Position numbers and translations under genes: made by a program. Below are positions 1-9,009 of a DNA stretch of 64,000 bases, piece by piece. The stretch spans positions 15,816 to 79,815 of the forward strand of contig JBGVKZ010000017.1 in the NCBI GenBank assembly GCA_045124055.1. The letters are read 5' to 3'. Source of the stretch: CALZKI01 sp045124055 (GTDB lineage Bacteria; Bacillota; Clostridia; Lachnospirales; Lachnospiraceae). Under the pieces are notes generated by a model that was not told where the DNA came from, did not search any database, and saw nothing but the letters and a program-made list of their open reading frames with translations. The stretch's first letter is position 1. The number at the start of each line of letters is the position of its first letter.

Positions 1-725
1 CACCACTTTTACAGAAGAAACAGGAAAATGATGTGATTGAGTTTATGGAAAGCATTATCTATTCTGTGATTCCAGACAGTACGGAGAATACAGATTATAT
101 TTCAAAGTTCACTTATTACATTAAAAACTTAAAAGAATATAACCCGGATATGATTGAAAAATATATCACCAAGGAAGAACGAGGGGTTGTAAATACGATT
201 AAGAAAAATAATGTAGGACAAAGTGGTTTTATGACAGACAAGCCTAAAGATTACTATGACCATTATAGTAATGTATCGCAAGGTAATTTTGAGGAAGAAG
301 CTACCGGACTTTTAGCAGAAGATGAGGCAACCGGACTTTTATTTGAAGATTACGAAGCAACTGGGCTTTTAAATGAGAATGATGAGGGAACAGCTTTACT
401 TACAAATGATTACACTACGTCCACTTATGCCAGTTTCCCATCAATTCAAAGGGTTTCCACGGGGGAAAACATTTCAATCAATAAATCTGTTTTCCGAATC
501 GGAAAAGAACAAAATTATGTAGATTATTGTGTTACGAATAACAGTGCGGTTAGCAGAAGTCACGCAGATATTGTAACAAGGGGACAAACCTATTTTGTAA
601 TAGACTTAAATTCCAAAAACAGAACATACATCAATGAACAACCTTTACAGCCACAGTGTGAAGTGGAGATTTTTGATGGAAATAAACTGAAACTGGCAGA
701 TGAAGAATTTATATTTCATATATAG
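1..725 (+). CDS. FHA-domain protein with TxLL repeats (5' partial)
   Basis: C-terminal FHA domain over about the last 85 residues, with the R-I-G, S-R-S-H and N-R-T-Y-I-N phosphothreonine-pocket motifs visible. Before it, four acidic repeats of the type E-A-T-G-L-L, with Thr spaced 9, 10 and 10 residues, are followed by a short linker. The reading frame is open to the left window edge (codons from base 3) and the GTG at 33 has only a weak ribosome binding site, so the true start is probably outside the window. FHA domains bind phosphothreonine peptides, usually reading the residue at +3, and each repeat offers Thr with Leu at +3. The PP2C phosphatase and Ser/Thr kinase follow directly. Inferred role: phospho-dependent scaffold of the type VII secretion locus. 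Confidence 0.85.
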   Translation, partial: PLLQKKQENDVIEFMESIIYSVIPDSTENTDYISKFTYYIKNLKEYNPDMIEKYITKEERGVVNTIKKNNVGQSGFMTDKPKDYYDHYSNVSQGNFEEEATGLLAEDEATGLLFEDYEATGLLNENDEGTALLTNDYTTSTYASFPSIQRVSTGENISINKSVFRIGKEQNYVDYCVTNNSAVSRSHADIVTRGQTYFVIDLNSKNRTYINEQPLQPQCEVEIFDGNKLKLADEEFIFHI

Positions 726-754
726 GTAAAAAGAAGGTATAGGGGAGAAAAGAC

Positions 755-1516
755 GTGAGATTTATTGTGACAGCAGATACGGATATTGGAACAACAAAGG
801 ACACCAATCAAGATAGTGTTCTTGTCAAACACGCAATTTATCAGGAACAAGAAGTGTTAATGGCGATTGTATGTGATGGTATGGGTGGCTTATCCAAGGG
901 GGAACTGGCAAGTGCGACAGTCATCAGAGCCTTTAATCAATGGTTCGATGAAGAATTGGAAAAAGAACTTAATCCATTAGATATGCAAACGATTGGCAGT
1001 AAATGGGAATGTATGTTAAAAGACTTAAACTTAAAGATTTCGGAATATGGAATTGATATTGGAGCCAGTCTAGGTACTACATTCTCAGGGATATTGTTTG
1101 TGGACGATTCTTATGTTGTGGCCCATGTAGGTGATACAAGAATTTATCATCTTGGCAAGGAACTAATGCAATTAACTGAAGACCAAACCTTTATTGCACG
1201 GGAAATAAAAAAGGGAACTATCACGAAGGAAATGGCAAAAACGGATAAGAGACGAAATATGCTGCTTCAGTGTATTGGTGCTTCCAAAATGGTAGAGCCA
1301 CAGGTTTTTTATGGAACGACTCAAAAGGGAACTTATCTTTTATGCTCTGATGGTTTTCGACATGAAATTAGTGAAAAGGAAATATATGAAACTTTAAAGG
1401 CAAAACAAATGCATGATAAAGAAATGATGCATCAAAAGGTCAGATATTTAATGGAGCAGGTGAAAATACGACAGGAAAAAGACAACATTTCCGCAATTTT
1501 GATAAAAGTGGATTGA
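755..1516 (+). CDS. PP2C-family Ser/Thr protein phosphatase
   Basis: A 253-residue single-domain PPM/PP2C phosphatase that removes phosphate from Ser/Thr using two metal ions. Visible motifs in order: N-Q-D-S (residues 18-21), V-C-D-G-M-G-G around Asp41 (metal binding), G-D-T-R near 127, L-C-S-D-G near 197 and a C-terminal D-N-I-S-A. No membrane segment is seen, so it acts in the cytoplasm. The GTG start at 755 has an AGGGGAG site eight bases upstream. It lies between an FHA protein and the kinase (10-base gap), the usual eraser/writer pairing, here inside a secretion locus. Confidence 0.95.
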   Translation: MRFIVTADTDIGTTKDTNQDSVLVKHAIYQEQEVLMAIVCDGMGGLSKGELASATVIRAFNQWFDEELEKELNPLDMQTIGSKWECMLKDLNLKISEYGIDIGASLGTTFSGILFVDDSYVVAHVGDTRIYHLGKELMQLTEDQTFIAREIKKGTITKEMAKTDKRRNMLLQCIGASKMVEPQVFYGTTQKGTYLLCSDGFRHEISEKEIYETLKAKQMHDKEMMHQKVRYLMEQVKIRQEKDNISAILIKVD

Positions 1517-1526
1517 GGGGAAAAAA

Positions 1527-3215
1527 ATGACTGAAATTGGAACCGTTATAGACGGAAAATATGAAATATTAAAAGAGATAGGAAAAGGTGGTATGTCTGT
1601 TGTTTATCTGGCAATGGATAAACATTTAAACAAACAGTGGGCAGTAAAAGAAATTAGAAAACAAGGCAGTGGGAGAAATGATGATATCGTAGTCAACAGT
1701 CTTTTAGCAGAAGCAAATATGATGAAAAGACTGGACCACCCTGCTTTGCCACGAATTGTAGATATTATTGATAATGGTGTAACGATTTACATTGTTATGG
1801 ACTACATAGAAGGGGAATCTTTAGACAAAATATTGGCTACGGAAGGCATTCAGTCTGAGGAGTTGGTGATTGGCTGGGCAAAGCAACTTTGTGATGCTTT
1901 GTCTTATTTGCATACCCAAAAACCACCGATTATTTATCGCGATATGAAACCGGCGAACGTTATGCTTAAGCCGGAAGGTAACATCAAAATCATTGATTTT
2001 GGTATTGCCAGAGAATACAAAGAACAAAACCTTGCAGATACCACGGTGCTTGGAACAAAGGGATATGCACCACCGGAACAGTATAGCGGACAGACAGACC
2101 AACGAAGTGATATTTTTGCATTAGGCATGACAATGCATCATTTATTGACAGGGGTTGACCCAAGAAACGGAGAGGCATATGTCCCGGTAAGACAGTGGAA
2201 TCCAGAGATTTCTGAAGGCTTGGAATCTATTGTTGATAAGTGTGTGCAGCCGGCAGCAGAAAACAGATATCAAACCTGTGCGGATTTATTGTATGACTTG
2301 GAACATCCGGAACTGATTAGTAAAGATTTTAAGAAAAAGCAAAAAAGAAAGTTAGCTTCCTTTGTAGCAATGGTAGGAGTTTCGACTTTGATGCTGATAA
2401 CAGGAATTGTGTGTAATCTTTTTTCTACACGCGTTAGTAATAATACATATGACAACCTGATTTCCGTTATGGCATCTACTTCCTATGAGGAAAAAATAGA
2501 AAGTTATAAAGAAGCCATTGAAATTTATCCATATGACACAAGAGCTTATATGTGTATTTTAGAAGCCTACGAAAATGAAGGGGTATTTAGTAAGACCCAA
2601 AATGATGAATTTATGGCACTTTATAATGCGAATAAAGATGGATTTGATACGACTACCACAGAGGTTGCCCAGTTAAATTACAAAATCGGTATGATGTATT
2701 TTAACTACTATACCAATGAAGATGGAACGGTTAGTTTTTCTAACAGAGTACAAAAGGCACACCCTTTTTTTGCCGCAAATTATGAAAATTCGACAATTTC
2801 GGATGGTTTTGAAGAAAAGAATCTTTCCGATTGTTACTACCAGATTTGCTCCTTTTACAAAAAATATATTTTGAGTTCCGCAACTGTGGAGGAGGCATCA
2901 AAGGAAAGTTATGAAGAACTTTTTTCTACCATAGAGGCAACATTGGAAACGGTGCAGGAAGCCAGTGCATATGACCAGTTAACTCTGTATAATGGTACGT
3001 TTATGCTTTTATACGACCAAAGAAGCAGTATGGTTTCCGTAAATGTGGAGGAAGAAACGGTTCAGACACTGCTGAAAGAGGTATATGACAGTGCAAAAAG
3101 TTTAACGGTACAAAAGGAACAGTCTCAGAAGCTGCAAAAGGAAATTGTAGATAATTATGAAATATATAGCGAAGCAATTTCGCGAGTTTATTTGAATGTG
3201 AAGGAGAAAAATTAA
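1527..3215 (+). CDS. Membrane-anchored Ser/Thr protein kinase
   Basis: A Hanks-type kinase of 562 residues. The N-terminal catalytic domain (about 1-265) shows the glycine loop G-K-G-G-M-S (19-24), Lys41 in A-V-K, a catalytic loop Y-R-D-M-K-P-A-N with Asp139, D-F-G at 157-159 and A-P-P-E-Q. The usual HRD is YRD. After a Lys/Arg-rich stop there is one membrane helix (about 278-297) and a 265-residue external part, helical and TPR-like, without PASTA repeats. This could sense something outside the cell or dock with the secretion channel. Start ATG with a GAGGGGAAAAAA site. It is likely the writer for the TxLL threonines encoded on both sides of it. Confidence 0.95.
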   Translation: MTEIGTVIDGKYEILKEIGKGGMSVVYLAMDKHLNKQWAVKEIRKQGSGRNDDIVVNSLLAEANMMKRLDHPALPRIVDIIDNGVTIYIVMDYIEGESLDKILATEGIQSEELVIGWAKQLCDALSYLHTQKPPIIYRDMKPANVMLKPEGNIKIIDFGIAREYKEQNLADTTVLGTKGYAPPEQYSGQTDQRSDIFALGMTMHHLLTGVDPRNGEAYVPVRQWNPEISEGLESIVDKCVQPAAENRYQTCADLLYDLEHPELISKDFKKKQKRKLASFVAMVGVSTLMLITGIVCNLFSTRVSNNTYDNLISVMASTSYEEKIESYKEAIEIYPYDTRAYMCILEAYENEGVFSKTQNDEFMALYNANKDGFDTTTTEVAQLNYKIGMMYFNYYTNEDGTVSFSNRVQKAHPFFAANYENSTISDGFEEKNLSDCYYQICSFYKKYILSSATVEEASKESYEELFSTIEATLETVQEASAYDQLTLYNGTFMLLYDQRSSMVSVNVEEETVQTLLKEVYDSAKSLTVQKEQSQKLQKEIVDNYEIYSEAISRVYLNVKEKN

Positions 3216-3217
3216 GT

Positions 3218-3643
3218 ATGGCACAGGTTTTATCAATTATATCAATTATCTCTTTCATTGTAGCAGGGCTTACATTTTTACTTGCCGTTTTTTTCTGGTT
3301 CAAGTTTAAAATCCCTTCAGTTATTGGGGATTTATCTGGTCGCACAGCAAGAAAATCCATTGCAAAGATGCGACAGAATAGTGAGAATGCAGGAAAAAAA
3401 GAAGTTAATGCCACCACTTTGCTGAGCTATGAGAACAACGCCACTACATTATTGGCGGATACAAACAACGAAACGACTTTACTTGCATATGAAAACAATG
3501 AAACTTCGTTACTGATAAATGAAAACAATGAAACCACCTTGCTTGTTGCAGATGCCAAAGTATCTGGTAGTGGCGTTTCTAAAAATCATTTCGTAATGCT
3601 TGATGAAATTATGCTTATACATACAAATGAAGTTATTGTTTAA
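3218..3643 (+). CDS. Small membrane protein with five 10-residue TTLL repeats
   Basis: 141 residues. One N-terminal membrane helix (about 5-29) is followed by a basic stretch and then five repeats in exact 10-residue register, N-N-[AE]-T-[TS]-L-L, with the core motif at 65-69, 75-79, 85-89, 95-99 and 105-109. The tail (110-141) has no recognised domain. The start lies two bases after the kinase stop, with AAGGAG inside the kinase 3' end, so translation is probably coupled. Every repeat offers Thr with Leu at +3, the position FHA domains read. Inferred role: multivalent phosphothreonine ligand that recruits the FHA proteins and EssC to the membrane. No catalytic motif is seen. Confidence 0.85.
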   Translation: MAQVLSIISIISFIVAGLTFLLAVFFWFKFKIPSVIGDLSGRTARKSIAKMRQNSENAGKKEVNATTLLSYENNATTLLADTNNETTLLAYENNETSLLINENNETTLLVADAKVSGSGVSKNHFVMLDEIMLIHTNEVIV

Positions 3644-3691
3644 GGGGATTTATATAGAGACAACAAGCTAAGGTACATAAGGAGAAAGCAT

Positions 3692-6600
3692 ATGAAACAG
3701 ACAAAGAAAAAATTATTTGGTAAGATTTTGCCTATCTTTTTGATTGTTGCAATCATCTTTAATTTATTGCCACTACCAGAAGGCATAGTATACGCCGCAG
3801 AGTCAGGAGAAGAAGAAAATGAGGAGCCAAGTAATGACAGTGGCGATGAATCAGGCGAAGAAAATAATGATGAATTGCTGGAAATTACAGATTTCGTCGT
3901 AACACCAACACAAAGAGAGTATGACGGAAGTTGTTATGAGGCAGCTACCATTTTGGGAGAACAAGCTGGTGATAAAATTACCTATCAGTTGGCAGATGAA
4001 GAAGAAACAAATACTATGCCTATGATAGATAAAATAGGGCAATATTCACTTACGGTTAAAGTGGAAAGAACAGGATATAAGCCATATGAAACTACGGTAG
4101 TAGCTGAGATTTTTGCTAAAACAATGAATCTTACTGTTACAGCCTATGAGGGAGTATATGACAAAGAAGAAAAAGATGCACTAAGTATAGAGGGAATCCT
4201 GGAAGGTGACGTGGTGGAATATCGATTAAATGGCGGAGAAGCACAGTCGACAATTCCTAAGATTTCAGATGCAGGAACGTATACGATTTCAGTGCATATA
4301 GAACGAGAAAACTACTTGGACTATGATAAGGAGTTTACAGCCAAAATAGAAGAAGCAGACCTTGAGGGTGTGGAAATCGAAACTTATGAAGGTATTTATG
4401 ACGAAAAAGAACATACTTTAGTAAGTCTAAAAGGTACTTTAGAAACAGATGAAGTGGAATATAAAGTTGGCACAGAAGAATGGAGCAAAGATAAGCCGGT
4501 AGGTACAAATGCCAATGAATATGAAATTAAGGTAAGAGTAAAAAGAGAAAATTATGCACTGAAAGAGTTTACTGGTCTAAAGGCCATCATTGGACAACAG
4601 AATCAAAGTTTAGTTTTCAATCATTTTACAGGACAGCAATCTGACAAAACGATACAGGGAAACTTTGAAGATGTAACCTTTGATTTTTCAGCCACAGATG
4701 AAACTAAATTGGCAGGTGGCACAATTTCTTATTCGCTAGAATTTGAGTCAGAAGAAGATAAAGATATCGCCCAGATAGATGAAAATGGAATTTTGACCGT
4801 TAAGGATGCAGGAACAATTACTGTGGTTGCTAAGCTTTCTGGCAATCAAAATTATAGTGAGTGCGAAATCAGGCATACATTAACTGTTTTTTTGCAAAAG
4901 AAGGCTGATGGGGATTTTATGAGCTTTGATGAGGCAGGAATCAGCTATACTCTAGGCGAAAATTCCGGTGTTGTTTCAACAAAGCAGGCCACTAAAAAAT
5001 ATACCCGTGATAATGGAACAATTACATATAGCATTGATAAAAATGATATTGGTTTAGCCTGTGAAGAAAGCACAGGAAAAATTACGGTAGAGGATTATAG
5101 TACCCTTGTAGATGCTATGAACAAAAATAATGGAGTTGTTACTGTAGAGGTTAAAGCCGTTAAATCTAGGAGCAATCGATATGATGAAGATACGGTTTCC
5201 TACGGTATACAGATTTCTTTTATGGAAACACCGGAAAATCCCTATGTAACCAGTGGAACTATTGGAGAAAATGACTGGTACATAAGCGATGTTACTTTGA
5301 AACCGGCAGATAATTCTTATACAATTTCAGATTCCTGTGAGCTAGATAGCTTTGGAGAAAGTGTTTCAATAAATGATAAAAAAAGTGGATATGTATATTT
5401 GCGCCATAAAGATAGCGGTGGTATTACAAATGGCATTTCCTATGCAGATGTCAAGGTAGATACAATACAACCTACTATGGAAGTATCTTGTAATACGCCT
5501 GGAAGTCAGACAGAAGATATGCAATATTATAGCGAAAATTTTGTAGGTACTATTACTATTACGGAAAAGAATTTTGTTCCACAAAACATTTTGGTAACAG
5601 TTACAAAGGAAAATGGGACAACATATAATGCCAGCGTGAATTGGTCCAATGTAAAAGATGTGCATACCGGTAAATTTACTATTCCGGCTGGCAAAGACCA
5701 CACAAATGATGGAGATTTTACTTTTACAGTAGCTGGAAAAGACGAGGCAGGAAATGAACTGGAAGAAGGATATGTATCAGAAACAATACGAATTGATACG
5801 AAAGTTCCAATTTTAACGGTTAGTTATTCTAATAAAAATGTTGTAAACACGTTGGTAGACAGTGAAGGAAATTCCCGTCAGTACTTGAATGCGGCTCAGG
5901 TCGCAACCATTACCGTAGAAGATGAGCATTTGGATATTCTGGATACGGAAATATCGATTGCGGCAAAAGACGTGGCTGGAGGAAACCTTGACCAATCGCA
6001 ACTGATAAGTCAAACAGAATGGAAGCAGGAAGGTAATCAATATGTAAAAAAGATTTCCTTTACTGGAGAGGCAAATTATAAGCTGGATATTACTTGTAAA
6101 GATTTAGCAAAAAATACAATGATTTTAACAAAGGATAATTGTTTTACGGTGGATAAATCGTCACCGAAAAATTTGGATATTCAATATAGTACAAGTATTC
6201 TTGACACGGTTTTAGAGGCCGTATCCTTTGGCTTTTATAATGCAAAAACCCAGGTCACGATTACTGCGGAAGATGATATTAGTGGAATTAATACTATGAC
6301 GTATAGCTATGTAAAGGCAGGAAATGTCAGCAATATCAATGGAGAATTGATTAATCAGACCATTCCGGAAAGTAGTATAGCCTATTCGAATAACGGAAAA
6401 ATAGCAACAGCCAAATTTGAAATCCCAAGCGGAGCTCTTGGTGCGACGACTCAGTTTAACGGAAATGTGGAATTCACAGCTACAGACCGAACAGGTTTAA
6501 GTAGCGGCGTTAAGGGAACAAAGCGTCTTGTGGTGGATAATATTTCTCCGACTATTTCGGTTTCTTATAACGACCCAGTTAGTGAAAACGAAGGCATTTT

Positions 6601-8005
6601 GTACTATGACGAAACTGTCACTGCCACCATTACCATAGAGGAGGCAAATTTTTTCGCAGAAGATGTCAAAGTTATGGTAACTAAAGATGAGGGAACTCCT
6701 TATGATGTTACGCCCCAGTGGGAAGGAAACCACACGGATATTCATATAGGCACAATTTTACTTGCTGAAGATGGAAATTATACAATTACCATTGACTATA
6801 CAGATAAATCTACCAACAAGATGGAGACATATACTTCGGATTTATTGGTTGTTGATACGGTAATAGAGGACCCTATTATTTCTATCAATGGAAAAACAGA
6901 AAGTGGACTTGCCTACCAGGATGAAGTGATTCCTGAAATTTCCTTTGAAGACGATAATTTTGAGGATTATGAAATTCTTTTAACTCGTACAAGATACGGA
7001 GAAAAGGACATTGATGTTACAGAACAATTTATCAGTGGTCATATGTCAGTCAATGAAACTGGTGGACATGGAACCTTTGATGAGTTTGATAAAACCATAG
7101 AAAATGATGGAATTTATACCCTAAGTGTAACCATTACAGATAAAGCAGGACATGAAAGCAACGTCGTAAATGTATTTACTGTAAACCGATTTGGTTCCGT
7201 ATATGAGTATGAAGATTACCTTGCAAAATTGGTTGCAGATGGTGGGGCTTATGTAAATAGTGTTACAGAAGATTTGATTATTACAGAATATAACGCAGAT
7301 AGATTGGTAACGGATTCCATATATATTGAGATTACCAAAGATGGTAAGCCATTAGAGGACGTGGCATATGAAATGAATCCGGAGGCAGAAAGTGCTACAG
7401 AGATAGGAGAAAGTGGTTGGTTTCAGTATGAATACCGCATTGATAAAGAAAACTTTACGTCTGATGGAGTATATAAAATTTCCATTTCCTCAGAGGATGA
7501 AACCGGAAATACACCGGAAAATAATAATTATGAAGATAAGCTGATTGTTTTTCGTGTGGATAACACCATTCCGGAAATTACCAGTGTAGTAGGACTTGAG
7601 GAAACTATCGTCAATGCACAGGAAGTAGAAGTAAAATATGATGTTTACGATACGATTGGTTTAAAGTCTGTCAACGTCTATGTGGACGGAAAACCATTGG
7701 GAGAAGAAATAACGGATTTTGGTACAGACAGCAATAATTATTCCGGTAGTTTTGTTTTGGAAGAAAGCAAAAGTCAGCAAAAAGTTCAAATTGTTGTGGA
7801 AGATATGGCAGGAAATATTACGGATACTGATTCTGAAACTTTTACAAGTGCCTATGCTTTCCATAACTCCATTACAGTATCTACCAATGTATTGGTACGT
7901 TTTACAGCCAACAAACCGTTGCTTTTTGGAACAATTATCGGTACAGCTGTGATAGTGGCAGCAGGCAGTTTACTTATTGTTACAAGAAGAAAGAAAAGGA
8001 TGTAA
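3692..8005 (+). CDS. Giant Ig-like surface protein with C-terminal membrane anchor
   Basis: 1437 residues. N-terminal signal sequence (K-K-K, then a hydrophobic run, cleavage plausible after Y-A-A near residue 36) and an acidic linker (37-60). Three similar modules of about 75 residues (roughly 65-300) share an E-G-x-Y-D-x-K-E start and an R-E-N-Y pattern. A long series of Ig-like folds follows, with recurring D-x-A-G-N and V-D-x-x-x-P motifs. It ends in one membrane helix followed by T-R-R-K-K-R-M. No LPxTG sortase motif is visible, so it is a single-pass protein with a huge external part. It lies between kinase and FHA genes of the secretion locus; inferred role is an extracellular scaffold or wall-spanning part. 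Function not proven. Confidence 0.8.
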   Translation: MKQTKKKLFGKILPIFLIVAIIFNLLPLPEGIVYAAESGEEENEEPSNDSGDESGEENNDELLEITDFVVTPTQREYDGSCYEAATILGEQAGDKITYQLADEEETNTMPMIDKIGQYSLTVKVERTGYKPYETTVVAEIFAKTMNLTVTAYEGVYDKEEKDALSIEGILEGDVVEYRLNGGEAQSTIPKISDAGTYTISVHIERENYLDYDKEFTAKIEEADLEGVEIETYEGIYDEKEHTLVSLKGTLETDEVEYKVGTEEWSKDKPVGTNANEYEIKVRVKRENYALKEFTGLKAIIGQQNQSLVFNHFTGQQSDKTIQGNFEDVTFDFSATDETKLAGGTISYSLEFESEEDKDIAQIDENGILTVKDAGTITVVAKLSGNQNYSECEIRHTLTVFLQKKADGDFMSFDEAGISYTLGENSGVVSTKQATKKYTRDNGTITYSIDKNDIGLACEESTGKITVEDYSTLVDAMNKNNGVVTVEVKAVKSRSNRYDEDTVSYGIQISFMETPENPYVTSGTIGENDWYISDVTLKPADNSYTISDSCELDSFGESVSINDKKSGYVYLRHKDSGGITNGISYADVKVDTIQPTMEVSCNTPGSQTEDMQYYSENFVGTITITEKNFVPQNILVTVTKENGTTYNASVNWSNVKDVHTGKFTIPAGKDHTNDGDFTFTVAGKDEAGNELEEGYVSETIRIDTKVPILTVSYSNKNVVNTLVDSEGNSRQYLNAAQVATITVEDEHLDILDTEISIAAKDVAGGNLDQSQLISQTEWKQEGNQYVKKISFTGEANYKLDITCKDLAKNTMILTKDNCFTVDKSSPKNLDIQYSTSILDTVLEAVSFGFYNAKTQVTITAEDDISGINTMTYSYVKAGNVSNINGELINQTIPESSIAYSNNGKIATAKFEIPSGALGATTQFNGNVEFTATDRTGLSSGVKGTKRLVVDNISPTISVSYNDPVSENEGILYYDETVTATITIEEANFFAEDVKVMVTKDEGTPYDVTPQWEGNHTDIHIGTILLAEDGNYTITIDYTDKSTNKMETYTSDLLVVDTVIEDPIISINGKTESGLAYQDEVIPEISFEDDNFEDYEILLTRTRYGEKDIDVTEQFISGHMSVNETGGHGTFDEFDKTIENDGIYTLSVTITDKAGHESNVVNVFTVNRFGSVYEYEDYLAKLVADGGAYVNSVTEDLIITEYNADRLVTDSIYIEITKDGKPLEDVAYEMNPEAESATEIGESGWFQYEYRIDKENFTSDGVYKISISSEDETGNTPENNNYEDKLIVFRVDNTIPEITSVVGLEETIVNAQEVEVKYDVYDTIGLKSVNVYVDGKPLGEEITDFGTDSNNYSGSFVLEESKSQQKVQIVVEDMAGNITDTDSETFTSAYAFHNSITVSTNVLVRFTANKPLLFGTIIGTAVIVAAGSLLIVTRRKKRM

Positions 8006-8037
8006 CACAAGAGAAATGCAACAGTAAGAGGTAGGAA

Positions 8038-8994
8038 ATGAATGCTCTTTTAGAAAAGAATTTACTTACAAAAATGGTATGTGGTTCAAATCTGTCCTAT
8101 ATTTTGACAGAAAATTCTATGTTTTTGACCACAGAATACAAGGTTTTGCAAAGTCAGGGAAAAGGCTGCTTTGTGAAGTGTATGAAAATGACCTATAACG
8201 GAAAAATCCAGTTATATTATTTGACCGGTGCTTATAAGTCACTTTCTACAATGTTGCCTACTTTAGACGGAGAAGGTTTGATGACCATTGTTGCTAACTT
8301 ATTTAGCAACATTATAGAAGTGAAGAACAACGGATTTTTAGCTTGTCAAAATATAGATATCTCATTGGACAACATCTATATTGAGCCGGCGAACTATCAA
8401 GTGCATTTAATGTATTTGCCATTGAGTGAACGTATTTATGGAGACTATGGCATTTTTGAAAATGAGATTCGTACAGAGCTTATTAAGGTAATTTCTGATA
8501 GTGCGGTGTTGTCATCACCAAAGACTATGCAGCTTGTAGCAGATTTGTCAGATGGAACTATAGCCTTGGAGGCACTTCTAGGCAAGTTAAAAGGCTATGT
8601 AAGCGGTAGTGCTACTATGACACAGAATGCAATGGTACATAGTGAGATGACACAAAATTCGCTAATTCAGCAAAATCCTCAGATAGTGAAGGGGATTTTG
8701 AAAATTATTGCGTTAAATGCACCTTCCAGAGTGGAAATTAATGTTACCAAGGACAAATTTATTCTCGGAAAAAATCCTTCTTTAGTGGACGGAGTCCTTT
8801 CTTTCAACAATATGATAAGCCGTAAACACTGTGAAATCAGTAAAGTAAGTGGAGGCTATTTTGTTACGGATTTAGGTAGTGCAAATGGAACTTATGTAAA
8901 CCGAAAAAAGATTCAGCCAGGTATACCTTGTCCCGTTGGGAATGGAGACATTATCCGTTTGGCAAATAGCGATTTTCAAGTAGTAGTTGGATAA
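8038..8994 (+). CDS. DUF6382-like / FHA-domain protein
   Basis: 318 residues without signal or membrane segment. The N-terminal 180 residues resemble the DUF6382 type found with clostridial FHA proteins. The C-terminal FHA domain (about 235-318) shows F-I-L-G-K, S-R-K-H-C-E-I and S-A-N-G-T-Y-V-N, the phosphothreonine-binding residues. The ATG at 8038 follows AAGAGGTAGG. It is the second stand-alone FHA protein of the locus; with the FHA-like N terminus of EssC it forms the likely reader set for threonines marked by the upstream kinase. The DUF assignment is from memory of the family and less certain than the FHA call. Confidence 0.85.
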   Translation: MNALLEKNLLTKMVCGSNLSYILTENSMFLTTEYKVLQSQGKGCFVKCMKMTYNGKIQLYYLTGAYKSLSTMLPTLDGEGLMTIVANLFSNIIEVKNNGFLACQNIDISLDNIYIEPANYQVHLMYLPLSERIYGDYGIFENEIRTELIKVISDSAVLSSPKTMQLVADLSDGTIALEALLGKLKGYVSGSATMTQNAMVHSEMTQNSLIQQNPQIVKGILKIIALNAPSRVEINVTKDKFILGKNPSLVDGVLSFNNMISRKHCEISKVSGGYFVTDLGSANGTYVNRKKIQPGIPCPVGNGDIIRLANSDFQVVVG

Positions 8995-9009
8995 GGAAGG
9001 GTAATAAAT

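Noticed and set aside
300..401. Minisatellite-type DNA repeat
   Set aside because: Codons differ between the units while the amino acids are kept, so selection is at protein level.
3692..8005. Sortase-anchored surface protein
   Set aside because: The C terminus has a membrane helix and basic tail but no LPxTG-like motif before it.
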